A stretch of 64,000 nt of DNA from NCBI RefSeq assembly GCF_014127485.1, contig NZ_CP059903.1, forward strand, positions 124,001 to 188,000, given 5' to 3'. A model generated the notes under the pieces. The model ran no database searches. It was given only the letters and a program-made list of their open reading frames with translations, and was not told the origin of the DNA. This stretch comes from Nocardioides dongkuii. Lineage in GTDB: Bacteria > Actinomycetota > Actinomycetes > Propionibacteriales > Nocardioidaceae. Positions 1-8,643 of the stretch are shown piece after piece. Both the position numbers and the translations under genes were made by a program. Positions within the stretch are counted from its first letter, which is position 1. Every line of letters starts with the position of its first letter.

Positions 1-1
1 C

Positions 2-262
2 TTCGGGTCGCGCTACGAGCGGGCGACGCCGGGGGAGCGGGAGTACCTCGTCGCGATGGCCGACGCCGCCGGCGCGGACGCCGACCCGGTCGGCTCGGTG
101 GGCACCGCGGAGGTCGCCGCCGTGCTCGGCAAGAAGCCGCAGTCGCTCTCGCCGGCGCGCGACTCGCTGCTCAAGAAGGGCCTGGTCTACTCCGGCGAGC
201 GGGGGAAGGTCGCCTTCACCGTCCCGCACTTCGGCACCTTCCTGCGCTCGCGCCAGGCCTGA
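2..262 (+). CDS. C-terminal end of a protein with a winged-helix domain, probably an AAA-type ATP-binding protein (partial)
   Basis: The frame is open from base 2, so the gene begins upstream of the window and only the last 86 codons are seen. The tail reads as a small winged-helix domain: a helix around EREYLVAMA, a second helix with VAAVLGKKPQSLSPAR, and a wing with KKGLVYSGERGKVAFTVP, ending in a conserved-looking PHFGTFLR. Tails like this close actinobacterial AAA ATPases of the ORC/Cdc6-like or archaeal-ATPase type, where the winged helix binds DNA or packs on the ATPase core. The ATPase core itself lies outside the window, so the assignment rests on the tail only. A separate protein start at the internal ATG (56) is unlikely because coding continues upstream in frame. 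Confidence 0.55.
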   Translation, partial: FGSRYERATPGEREYLVAMADAAGADADPVGSVGTAEVAAVLGKKPQSLSPARDSLLKKGLVYSGERGKVAFTVPHFGTFLRSRQA

Positions 263-313
263 CCGCACGACCGGCGTACGGCGGGGTCCGGGGGGCCGTA
301 TAGGTTCCGGGGC

Positions 314-1270
314 ATGGCGAAGAAGTCCCGCACCAAGGCCCGTGACCTCAAGGAGAGCACCGCTCCCCTCGGCGACGGCGAGGTCGGCCCGCGCCAGCCC
401 TGCCCGTGCGGCTCCGGCAAGCGCTACAAGGCCTGCCACGGCGCGCCGGGCGGCGCGGCGACGGCGTACGTCAGCCGGCCCTTCGAGGGCCTGCCGTCGG
501 AGTGCGACGTGGTCGCGCTCCGCGAGCTGGTGCCGGCCGCGACCGCTCCCCTGACGCTGCGCGACGGCGACCGCAAGGTCGTGCTCTGCTCGCTGCTGCC
601 GATGGCCGCGCCCGCGATGGTGCGCGACAGCGGCGAGGTGTGGCTGGGGCTGCAGGTGCAGCACGCGTTCGGCGACCCGTCGCGCGACCTGGGCGCGGTG
701 CTGACCCTCGCGCTCGAGCAGGCCGAGCGCGGCGAGGCCGGCATCGTCGGGCTCACCAGCGACCCGGGCCCCGGCCCGCGGCTCCAGGACCTGGTGACCG
801 GCGACTCCCTGGACGTGACCGTCCACGCCGGCTTCGACTACTGGATCGCCGACGTCGAGGACCAGGACGGCATGGAGGCCGCGCTCGAGCAGGCCAACGA
901 CTCGGTCAACCCCACCGAGCGGCTCACGTCGGTCGAGGCGGCGTACTGGACCAACGTCGGCCCCAAGGAGCACCTGCGCTGGGTGATGCCCGAGCCCGAG
1001 GACCAGCTGCTCGACGCCCTCGCCCGGCTGCACGCGGCCGGCAAGGACGTGCTGGTGCCCGACTCGCGCCTGGTCGGCATGTTCCGCGCCCACGGCCTGC
1101 TGGCGCCGGTCTGGGACCTGCCGGTCGGCACCGGCGCGGCCGCGCTCGAGGAGCCGGCGGCGGCGTTCGCGGCCGACCTCGCCGAGGCGCTCGCGGACAC
1201 CTCCGACCTGACCACCGAGCAGCGCGCGGCCCGGTCGGGCCTGGCCAACCGTCAGGTCACGATCCGCTGA
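314..1270 (+). CDS. DUF5926 family protein with an N-terminal SEC-C zinc motif
   Basis: The 318-residue protein begins with a basic stretch (MAKKSRTKARD) and then a SEC-C motif, PCPCGSGKRYKACHG (about residues 30-44). Its Cys and His residues should bind one zinc ion. In SecA this motif binds SecB and ribosomes, but here it sits at the N terminus of an unrelated alpha/beta body known as DUF5926, whose job is not known. The start is fixed by a likely leaderless promoter: TAGGTT at 301-306 lies seven bases before the ATG and there is no Shine-Dalgarno sequence. The gene ends in a 14-base overlap with the convergent cyclase gene. Confidence 0.85.
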   Translation: MAKKSRTKARDLKESTAPLGDGEVGPRQPCPCGSGKRYKACHGAPGGAATAYVSRPFEGLPSECDVVALRELVPAATAPLTLRDGDRKVVLCSLLPMAAPAMVRDSGEVWLGLQVQHAFGDPSRDLGAVLTLALEQAERGEAGIVGLTSDPGPGPRLQDLVTGDSLDVTVHAGFDYWIADVEDQDGMEAALEQANDSVNPTERLTSVEAAYWTNVGPKEHLRWVMPEPEDQLLDALARLHAAGKDVLVPDSRLVGMFRAHGLLAPVWDLPVGTGAAALEEPAAAFAADLAEALADTSDLTTEQRAARSGLANRQVTIR

Positions 1271-2306
1271 CCTCGCCGGCCCCGCTGCGGCGCAGCACCC
1301 ACGGCCGCAGCCGGGCGTAGCCCTTGACCGAGGTCCGGCGCAGCCGCCGGAAGGAGTACGACGGGGTGTCGCTGTCGGTCGCCTCGTCGGACTCGACGAG
1401 GCCCGAGAGGGCCTCGTAGGCGCCGCGGTCGACCAGCACCGAGCACGGCCGCGCGACCGAGGTGAGCCGCGAGGCGATGTTGACGACCTCGCCGAAGACG
1501 TCGCCGAGGCGGCTGACCACCTCGCCGTACGCCAGCCCGGCGCGGACCTGCGGGAACTCGTCGTCCGGGTCGGCCCCGCGCGCGGTCATCGCCAGCGCGA
1601 TCTCGGCGGCCGCGAGCGGGTCGTCGGCGACGAAGAGCACCTCGTCGCCGATGTTCTTGATGACCCGGCCGCCGTGGTCGGCGACGACGCCGGTGGTGGC
1701 GTCCTCGAAGCGCTCGATCCAGCCGACCAGCTCGGCCTCGCTGAGCGACTTGCTGTGCGAGGTGTAGCCGACGATGTCGACGAAGCAGACCGCGAGCTGG
1801 GTGGCGGGCGAGCCGATCGAGTCGACGGCGAGCGTGCGGCTGGCGGCGGAGGCGAGGTGCCGGCGCCAGACGTAGGCCTGCAGCGACTCGACCCGGGGCA
1901 GCACCTGCTCGGCCAGCTCGGTCAGCTGGGCGACGGGGTCGTCGGCCTCGAGCGCGACGTCGGTGAGCAGCGTCGTCTGCCACTCGGCGAGGCGGGCGTA
2001 GCTGCGCCCCCACGTCCGCACCAGCGCGGCCTGCCGATCGGTGCTGAGGATGCCGAGCTCCATCAGCTCGCTGCTGTGCACCAGCGCCTGGACGTCGGCG
2101 GGGGTGAAGGCGACGTCCTCGTCGGCGGCGTGCGGGAAGCCGAGCAGGCGCCAGAGCTGCTCGGCGACCGGGAGGGGCACGCCGGCCTTCTCGGCGACCT
2201 GCACGCGGGTCAGGCTGGGCTGCTCGCCCAGCAGGAACTCCTCGACCGCCTCGAGCGCGCCGCTGAGGTCGGGGGAGCCGGGCTCCCGGTCGGGGTGGTC
2301 GTTCAC
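1257..2306 (-). CDS. Class III adenylate/guanylate cyclase with N-terminal regulatory domain
   Basis: This probably makes cAMP from ATP. The C-terminal half is a class III cyclase homology domain with the metal-binding start AVCFVDIVGYT (near residue 160) and the KNIGDEVLF segment. It has no membrane segments, so it should be cytosolic. The N-terminal half is helical and resembles the regulatory domain of mycobacterial Rv1264/Rv2212-type cyclases. The GTG start at 2306 overlaps the TGA of the upstream cyclic-nucleotide-binding gene (GTGA), which suggests coupled translation; an in-frame start further up (2366) would overlap that gene by over 60 bases and is less likely. The pairing suggests one gene makes a cyclic nucleotide and the other senses it. 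ATP versus GTP preference cannot be read safely. Confidence 0.85.
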   Translation of the reverse strand: MNDHPDREPGSPDLSGALEAVEEFLLGEQPSLTRVQVAEKAGVPLPVAEQLWRLLGFPHAADEDVAFTPADVQALVHSSELMELGILSTDRQAALVRTWGRSYARLAEWQTTLLTDVALEADDPVAQLTELAEQVLPRVESLQAYVWRRHLASAASRTLAVDSIGSPATQLAVCFVDIVGYTSHSKSLSEAELVGWIERFEDATTGVVADHGGRVIKNIGDEVLFVADDPLAAAEIALAMTARGADPDDEFPQVRAGLAYGEVVSRLGDVFGEVVNIASRLTSVARPCSVLVDRGAYEALSGLVESDEATDSDTPSYSFRRLRRTSVKGYARLRPWVLRRSGAGEVSGS

Positions 2307-2671
2307 CCGAGCCGCGACTCGGCCACCTCGTCGAGCGCGGTGCGGAAGGACGGCATCTCCTCGCACAGCTCCCGCACCGCCTCGGCGGTGAGGTGCACCA
2401 GCTCCAGGGGGGTGAGCGCGACGACCGTCGCGGTGCGCAGCCGGTGGCCGACGATCGCGGCCTCCCCGACGATGTCGCCCGCGCCGAGCTGGGCGATCTC
2501 GTCGCCGCCGCGGCGTACCGACACCGTGCCGTCGAGCAGGATGTACGCCTTGTCGCCCGGGGTCTTCTCCCAGATCGGCGACCAGCCCTCGGGCACGGTG
2601 ACGTGCGTGCCGGCCGCGCTGATCCGCGCGACCTCCTGGGGGCTGAACGCGTCGAAGAAGGAGGCCGTCAT
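2303..2671 (-). CDS. Single-domain cyclic-nucleotide-binding protein
   Basis: A 122-residue protein made only of a Crp-type cyclic-nucleotide-binding beta barrel. The phosphate-binding cassette region reads GAGDIVGEAAIVGHRLRTAT, with the G-E-x-A core and a following R-T that normally contacts the cyclic phosphate. There is no DNA-binding helix-turn-helix, so it is not a transcription factor by itself; it may act as a sensor partner for the cyclase encoded directly downstream by a GTGA overlap. I chose the ATG at 2671 because GGAAGG lies 9-10 bases upstream; a start at 2710 would add 13 poorly conserved residues. Confidence 0.8.
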   Translation of the reverse strand: MTASFFDAFSPQEVARISAAGTHVTVPEGWSPIWEKTPGDKAYILLDGTVSVRRGGDEIAQLGAGDIVGEAAIVGHRLRTATVVALTPLELVHLTAEAVRELCEEMPSFRTALDEVAESRLG

Positions 2672-2744
2672 GCCGCGGGATCCTTCCGGAACCGGGGGTG
2701 CGGTGTCCACAATCGGTGTCGCTGCCGACCCTGCCGGGCGCCGA

Positions 2745-3974
2745 TCAGTCCGGCAGCGGGGCGCGGGAGATCGGGCAGCTCATGCAACGCGGGCCGCCGC
2801 GGCCGGAGCCGAGCTCGGACCCGGCGATGCGGACCACCTCGATGCCGGCGTGCTCGAGCCGGTCGTTGGTCTCGTCGTTGCGCTCGTAGGCGACCGCGAC
2901 CCGCGGCGCGAGGGCGAGGGTGTTGTTGCCGTCGTCCCACTGCTCGCGCTCGGCGGTGACCGGGTCGAGGCCGGTGTCGATCTGGTGGAGCGTGTCGATC
3001 TGCATCGCCTTGGCGGCGGCGACCAGGAACGGCTCGGCGTCCGCGACCTGGAGGGTGAGCTCGCTGTCGTCTGCGGCGTCCTGGCCCAGCGTGACGGCGT
3101 ACGCCCGGAGGGAGTCGGCGACGTTGGGGTACATCACGATCTTGTCGACGTCGACCATCGTGCAGACGGTGTCGAGGTGCATGGTCGCCCGCTCCTGGGC
3201 GATCGGCACGGCGAGCACGGTGTGCGCGAGGCCGGCGTGGAAGACCTGGCGCGCGAGCCGCTCGACGCCGGCGGGCGTCGTACGCTCGCCCACGCCGACG
3301 GCGATGACGCCCGGCGCGAGCAGCAGCACGTCGCCGCCCTCGACGTGCTCGCTGTGCCAGCCGTGGATCTTGCGGGTGCCGCGGAAGCGCGGGTGCTCGG
3401 TGTAGATCAGCTCGGTCAGCTGGGTCTCGCGCTTGCGCGCCGGCATCGAGAGCGAGGTGACCGCGACACGGTCCTGGATCCAGACGCTGGAGTCGCGGGT
3501 GAACAGCAGGTTGGGCAGCGGGTCGACGAGGAAGTCGTGCGGGTCGAGCAGCGAGGTGACCAGGCCGAACCCGCCGCGCACCTCGTCGTTGCGGATGCCG
3601 GCGGTGAGGTAGCCGGTCAGCTCCTCCGGCGAGGCGTCCCGCAGGAACCGCGCGAGGTACTGGCGCATCGTGTCGCCGAGGTGCAGCCCGGACAGCGCCG
3701 CGGTGATCGCGTGCAGGCGCGCGCCCTCGTCCGCGAGGGTCTCGGTGAGCAGCTCGGTGAGGTAGAGCACCTCGACGTCGCGCTCCCGCAGCGCCGCTGC
3801 GAATGCGTCGTGCTCGTCCTGGGCACGGGAGACCCACGGGATCCCGTCGAACAGCAGCCGGTCGTTGTTGCGCGGCGTCAGCCGCTTCAGCTCGTTGCCC
3901 GGACGGTGGAGCATCACCGTCTGCAGCCGGCCGACCTCGCTGCTCGCGCCGTGCTCCGCACTCGTGGTCGTCAT
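2745..3974 (-). CDS. arcA: Arginine deiminase
   Basis: It hydrolyses L-arginine to citrulline and ammonia in the cytosol. The 409-residue length is normal for the family. Visible hallmarks are the N-terminal [15 protein letters not shown], the [11 protein letters not shown] block, the EGGD block after GWHSEHV, the [12 protein letters not shown] histidine block, and the C-terminal catalytic cysteine in CMSCPISR (about Cys400). The ATG at 3974 is preceded seven bases away by TACAGT on the same strand and no ribosome site, which fits a leaderless mRNA. No ornithine carbamoyltransferase, carbamate kinase or arginine/ornithine antiporter lies beside it, so the full ADI energy pathway is not encoded here; a role in nitrogen supply or acid tolerance is possible. 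Confidence 0.95.
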   Translation of the reverse strand: MTTTSAEHGASSEVGRLQTVMLHRPGNELKRLTPRNNDRLLFDGIPWVSRAQDEHDAFAAALRERDVEVLYLTELLTETLADEGARLHAITAALSGLHLGDTMRQYLARFLRDASPEELTGYLTAGIRNDEVRGGFGLVTSLLDPHDFLVDPLPNLLFTRDSSVWIQDRVAVTSLSMPARKRETQLTELIYTEHPRFRGTRKIHGWHSEHVEGGDVLLLAPGVIAVGVGERTTPAGVERLARQVFHAGLAHTVLAVPIAQERATMHLDTVCTMVDVDKIVMYPNVADSLRAYAVTLGQDAADDSELTLQVADAEPFLVAAAKAMQIDTLHQIDTGLDPVTAEREQWDDGNNTLALAPRVAVAYERNDETNDRLEHAGIEVVRIAGSELGSGRGGPRCMSCPISRAPLPD

Positions 3975-4042
3975 GCGGGTGACTGTAGTGGTCGGCGCGG
4001 ATTGTCTGACAATCCGCGCGCCAGCCGGGGTACGTACCGCTG

Positions 4043-4120
4043 CCGCCACGAAACTCACGCCTGGACGACGAAGGTTCATCGTCCAGGCGTGAGGTTCATC
4101 GGCCGGCCGATGAAACTCCC
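4043..4120 (-). repeat. Two-module palindromic repeat, copy A
   Basis: This 78-bp stretch between arcA and the GDT1-like gene pairs a hairpin (arms 4054-4068 and 4079-4093, loop of 10) with a perfect 20-bp palindrome at 4095-4114 (core TCGGCCGGCCGA). It is almost identical to the reverse complement of 24558-24635, and one stem pair differs by a compensating change (C-G here, T-A there). It is too close to the stop of the GDT1-like gene (4125) to be chance and may serve as a terminator or as a REP-like mobile palindrome. Strand is arbitrary. Confidence 0.8.
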
Positions 4121-4124
4121 GGCC

Positions 4125-4730
4125 TCACCGCACCAGCTCGGCGACCACCAGCGCGAGCAGCACCAGGCAGACCGAGCCGCCGAGGTAGAAGAGCACGTGC
4201 AGCTTGACGCGCTGCATCAGCCAGCGGCCGGCGAGGACGGCGAGGCCGCTGACGGCGAGGAGGGCGCCGAGGGCGCCGAGCCAGACCGAGAACGGCGACT
4301 CGTAGCGGGCGACCAGCGTGATCGTCAGCAGCTGGGACAGGTCGCCCCACTCGGCGGCGAAGAGCACGAGGAACGACGCGAGGACGGCGCGCCAGCCGTG
4401 CGCGGGCTTGGCCTTCTCGGCGAACTCCGCGCCGTCGTCGGCCTCCTGGTCGCGCTGGTGGCTGCGCGCCTCGCGGAACAGCAGCAGCGCGCCGACACCG
4501 AACAGCACCGCCGCCGCGACCTTGACGATGTCCTCGGGCAGGAAGGAGACCGCCTGCCCGACCAGCACGGCGACCGTCGTCTGCACGGCGAACGCCAGGC
4601 CGACGCCGAGCCAGACCAGCACCGGGCGGTAGCGGGTCGCGAGCACCAGCGTCGCGAGGAACGTCTTGTCGGGCAGCTCGACGAGGAAGATCGCCCCGAA
4701 GGTGAGGGCGACCGCGGCGAGGTCGATCAT
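4125..4730 (-). CDS. TMEM165/GDT1 (UPF0016) family cation transporter
   Basis: A 201-residue inner-membrane protein with about six transmembrane helices in two inverted halves. Each half carries the family's acidic signature: FLVELPDKTF near residue 18 and LFAAEWGDLSQL near residue 124. Bacterial members export Mn2+ or move Ca2+/Mn2+ against protons. A hydrophilic loop rich in Glu and Asp (about residues 85-105) separates the halves. Its ATG overlaps the larC stop by ATGA, so it is the last gene of the pheA-larB-larC unit. The link to LarC, which loads a metal into an organic cofactor, makes metal transport a sensible neighbour, although Ni transport by this family is not established. Confidence 0.85.
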   Translation of the reverse strand: MIDLAAVALTFGAIFLVELPDKTFLATLVLATRYRPVLVWLGVGLAFAVQTTVAVLVGQAVSFLPEDIVKVAAAVLFGVGALLLFREARSHQRDQEADDGAEFAEKAKPAHGWRAVLASFLVLFAAEWGDLSQLLTITLVARYESPFSVWLGALGALLAVSGLAVLAGRWLMQRVKLHVLFYLGGSVCLVLLALVVAELVR

Positions 4731-5901
4731 GCGTGCTCCGTCCGGTACGCCGCGCGCGCGTCCGCCAGCACGTCGCCGACGGGGCGACCGAGGGCGGCGG
4801 CGGCGCGGGCCACGTCGTCGTACTCCGGCTGGGCGGTGACCACCCGGCCGTCGTGGCGGGCCACCTTCACCGCCACCGCCTGGCCGGCGATGGTCACGGT
4901 GACCATCTCACGCGCCAGGGCGCGCTTGGTGACGAGGTGCTCGCGCAGCCCGATCGTCGTGGTCTCCCGGAACACCACGTCGCGCACGGCGGCCGCCCGC
5001 GACGGGACCACCAGCACGTGCAGCGTGTGTGCGGGGCGGCCCTTCTTCATGAGGATGGGCGTCAGCCAGGCGTCCGCCGCCCCCGCGGCGAGGAGCGCGT
5101 CGAGCACCGCCGGCCACAGCCGCGGGTCGAGGTCGTCGACGTTGGCCTCGATCACCAGCTCCTCGGTGGTGGCACCCTCCGCGGCGCCCACGAGCAGCCG
5201 CAGCACGTTGGCGTGCCCCTCGGGGTCGCGGCCGCCGGCGCCGACGCCGACCTCGCGGGTGACCATCAGTGGCTGCGGTCCCCACGCGGTCGCGACCGTG
5301 GTGAGCAGCGCCGCGCCGGTGGGGGTGCACAGCTCCATCGCGGGCGCGCCCTCCGGGCCGGCGTACGACGGGACGCCGCGCAGCAGCTCCGCGACGGCCG
5401 GCGGCGGCACCGGCAGCACGCCATGCGCCGCGCGGACCGACCCGGACCCGACCGCGACCGGGCTCACCACGACCGAGGCGGCGTCGAGGTGCACCAGCCC
5501 GGCGGCGACGCCCACGACGTCCGCGATCGCGTCGAGCGCGCCGACCTCGTGGAAGTGCACGTCCTCGGGGGGTACGCCGTGCACCGCGCCCTCCGCGGTC
5601 GCGAGCCGTGCGAAGACCCGCTCGGCCAGGGTGCGCACCGCGTCGTCCAGCGGTGCCGCGGCGAGCAGCGCGCTCACCTCGCGCCAGGTGCGGTGCTGGT
5701 GCGACTCGGGGACGTCCACGTGGCAGCGCGTCGCCGCGAGACCGCCGCGGGTCACCTGCTCGACCGCGAGCGCGACCGGCTCGGGGGAGACCGCGTCCAC
5801 GGCGGACTGCAGCACCTCGAGGGGTACGCCGGCGCCGAGCAGCGCGCCGAGGAGCATGTCGCCGCTGGCCCCGGAGGACGCGTCGACCCAGAGGGTCCCG
5901 C

Positions 5902-5905
<4 letters not shown>
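4727..5905 (-). CDS. larC: Nickel-pincer cofactor nickel insertase LarC
   Basis: LarC inserts nickel into the dithiocarboxylated pyridinium mononucleotide to finish the nickel-pincer nucleotide cofactor of lactate racemase (LarA) and its relatives. The 392-residue protein shows the N-terminal DASSGASGDMLLGALLGAG signature, a VHFHEVGALDAIADVVG block near residue 120, and the C-terminal TIGLREHLVTKR region. In some bacteria LarC is split by a programmed frameshift; here it is one continuous frame. Its start (ATG 5905) overlaps the larB stop and its own stop overlaps the next ATG, so it is tightly coupled. LarE and a LarA-type enzyme are not in the window. Confidence 0.9.
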
Positions 5906-6606
<701 letters not shown>

Positions 6607-6620
6607 AGCGATGAAACTAC

Positions 6621-7460
6621 TCAGGCCCGGAACGCGTCGGCCGGGTAGACCCCGAGCACCTTGACGTCGGTGGTGAAGAACCGCAGCTCCTCGAGCGCCC
6701 GCGCGAGCCCCGGGTCGGAGGGGTGCCCGTCGACCTCGGCGAGGAACTGGGTGGCGGTGAACTGCCCGCCGACCATGTAGCTCTCGAGCTTGGTCATGTT
6801 CACGCCGTTGGTCGCGAACCCGCCGAGCGCCTTGTACAGCGCGGCCGGCAGGTTGCGGACGTTGAAGATGAAGCTGGTGACGACCGGGCCGCTGCCCGGC
6901 TCGGCCTCGACGAGCTCGCGGGAGAGGACGACGAAGCGCGTGGTGTTGTGCTCCTCGTCCTCGACGTCCTCGGCGAGGATCTCCAGGCCGTAGATGCCGG
7001 CGGCGAGCGGCGGCGAGATCGCCGCCTGCGTCGGGTCGCCCATCTCGGCCACCTCGCGGGCGGCGCCCGCGGTGTCGCCGGAGATCACCGGGCGCAGGCC
7101 GTGCTCCCGGATCACCTTGCGGCACTGGCCCAGCGCGTGCACGTGGCTGTGCACGGTGGTGATCGCGTCGAGCGACGCGCCCGGCACCCCCATCAGGTGG
7201 AAGCGGATCCGCAGGAAGTGCTCGGCGATGATGTGCAGCCCCGAGTCGGGCAGGAAGTGGTGGATGTCGGCCACCCGGCCGGCGATCGAGTTGTCGATCG
7301 GGATCATCGCCAGGTCCGCCTCGCCGGCCTCGACGGCGGCGAAGACGTCCTCGAACGACGCGCACGGCACCGACTCCAGGTCGGGGTAGTGCTGGGCGCA
7401 CACCTGGTGGGAGTTGGCGCCGGGCTCGCCCTGGTAGGCGATGCGTCGCAGTTCGGTCAC
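6621..7460 (-). CDS. pheA: Prephenate dehydratase
   Basis: It converts prephenate to phenylpyruvate in phenylalanine synthesis. The first two thirds form the periplasmic-binding-like catalytic lobes, starting IAYQGEPGANSHQ, with PIDNSIAGRV and the NTTRF catalytic motif near residue 166. The last third is an ACT domain with GGFATNGVNMTKLESYMVGG, the usual phenylalanine feedback site. The 279-residue length is normal for the monofunctional actinobacterial form. The GTG start has TAAACT on its strand at 7472-7467, six bases upstream, and no ribosome site, so it is probably leaderless. It heads the larB-larC-GDT1 unit, an unusual partner for an aromatic amino-acid gene. Confidence 0.95.
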   Translation of the reverse strand: MTELRRIAYQGEPGANSHQVCAQHYPDLESVPCASFEDVFAAVEAGEADLAMIPIDNSIAGRVADIHHFLPDSGLHIIAEHFLRIRFHLMGVPGASLDAITTVHSHVHALGQCRKVIREHGLRPVISGDTAGAAREVAEMGDPTQAAISPPLAAGIYGLEILAEDVEDEEHNTTRFVVLSRELVEAEPGSGPVVTSFIFNVRNLPAALYKALGGFATNGVNMTKLESYMVGGQFTATQFLAEVDGHPSDPGLARALEELRFFTTDVKVLGVYPADAFRA

Positions 7461-7466
7461 CCGCAG

Positions 7467-7476
7467 AGTTTAGGGT
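7467..7476. promoter_or_regulatory. Overlapping divergent -10 boxes of pheA and the DUF4446 gene
   Basis: Only 22 bases separate the two divergent GTG starts (7460 and 7483). TAAACT on the minus strand (7472-7467) and TAGGGT on the plus strand (7471-7476) each lie exactly six bases from their start codon, the spacing expected for leaderless transcripts. The two boxes share two bases, so the polymerases should exclude one another. Confidence 0.65.
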
Positions 7477-7482
7477 CGGCGG

Positions 7483-7890
7483 GTGTTGGCTCTCGTGGTG
7501 TGCTCGCTGGTCGTCGCCCTGGTCGCGGTGGGGTTCTCGGTGGTCGCCCTCCGACGGTCCCAGGGGGTACGCCGCCCCGAGGCCGCCGAGGCGCTCCCCG
7601 AGGACGTCCACGGCCTCCGGCGGGAGGTCGCCGCGCTGCGCGCCGAGGCCAAGGACGCGCTGCGCCACCTCGCCGTGGTGCGGTACGACGCGTTCGGCGA
7701 CATGGGCGGGCACCTCTCCTGGTCCCTCGCGCTCCTCGACGACTCCGGGCACGGGGTCGTGCTGAGCTCGATCCACGGCCGCTCGGAGTCGCGCACCTAC
7801 GCCAAGAACATCACCGCGTGGAGCTGCGACCAGCAGCTCTCGCCGGAGGAGCTCGAGGCGGTCGACCACGCCCGGCCCGGCAAGCGGTGA
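7483..7890 (+). CDS. DUF4446 family membrane-anchored protein
   Basis: A 135-residue protein with one N-terminal transmembrane helix (LALVVCSLVVALVAVGFSVV), a predicted coiled-coil stretch (about residues 40-60, LRREVAALRAEAKDALRHL) and the conserved cytoplasmic DUF4446 core YDAFGDMGGHLSWSLALLD followed by SIHGRSESRTYAK. The function of the family is unknown. The GTG start is set by the leaderless -10 at 7471-7476. Its stop overlaps the GTG of the next gene by GTGA. Confidence 0.85.
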   Translation: MLALVVCSLVVALVAVGFSVVALRRSQGVRRPEAAEALPEDVHGLRREVAALRAEAKDALRHLAVVRYDAFGDMGGHLSWSLALLDDSGHGVVLSSIHGRSESRTYAKNITAWSCDQQLSPEELEAVDHARPGKR

Positions 7891-8633
7891 CCGGCACCGG
7901 AGCGGACTCCGGCGTCCTGCAGGGCGCCGCGTACGTCGCGCGCGGCTTCGGGATGTGGCGCCGACGCCCGGGCCTGATGCTGCTCGGGATGCTGCCCGCC
8001 CTGCTGGTCCTGCTGCTCGTCGGCGCGGCGCTCGTGACCCTGCTGTTCCTGGTCGACGACCTGGTGACCTGGCTGACCCCGTTCGCCGACGGCTGGGGCA
8101 CCTGGCGGGACGTGCTGCGGGTCGGGCTCGCGGTGCTCGTGGTGGGCGGCGCGGTGTTCCTGGCCTCGGTGACCTTCACCGGCCTGACCCTGGCCGTGGG
8201 CGACCCGTTCTACGAGCGCATCTGGCGGGCCACCGAGGAGGAGCTCGGCGGTCCCGTCCCCGAGGGCGGGCTGGGGCTGTGGCGCGGCCTGCGCGACGCG
8301 GCGGTGCTGGCGGCGTACGGCCTCGCGGTCGGTGCCACGCTCCTGGTCGTCGGGATGCTGCCGCTGGTGGGCGCGGTCGTCGGCGCGACGCTGGGCTTCG
8401 CCGTCTCCGCGCGGCTGCTCGCCGGTGAGCTGCTCGGCCGCCCGCTGGAGGCGCGCGGCCTGGACCGCACCGCGCGCCGACAGGCGCTGCGCGGGCACGG
8501 CCGGTCGGTGCTCGGCCTCGGCCTGGTCACCCAGGCGGCGTTCCTGGTGCCGCTCGGCGCGGTGCTGGTGATGCCCGCCGCCGTCGTGGGCGCCACGATG
8601 CTGGCCCGCGAGCTGCTCGAGGACCAGCCCTGA
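7887..8633 (+). CDS. EI24 domain (CysZ-like) integral membrane protein
   Basis: A 248-residue protein with about four to five membrane segments, arranged as in the EI24/CysZ family: an amphipathic start, helices near residues 32-60 and 75-100, the conserved loop VGDPFYERIWRATEEELGG, then GLAVGATLLVVGMLPLVGAVVG. CysZ proteins of enterobacteria are linked to sulfate uptake; the role of actinobacterial members is not established. The GTG start at 7887 overlaps the stop of the DUF4446 gene, so both are made from one transcript. Confidence 0.8.
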   Translation: MTGTGADSGVLQGAAYVARGFGMWRRRPGLMLLGMLPALLVLLLVGAALVTLLFLVDDLVTWLTPFADGWGTWRDVLRVGLAVLVVGGAVFLASVTFTGLTLAVGDPFYERIWRATEEELGGPVPEGGLGLWRGLRDAAVLAAYGLAVGATLLVVGMLPLVGAVVGATLGFAVSARLLAGELLGRPLEARGLDRTARRQALRGHGRSVLGLGLVTQAAFLVPLGAVLVMPAAVVGATMLARELLEDQP

Positions 8634-8643
8634 CCAGCCCCGG

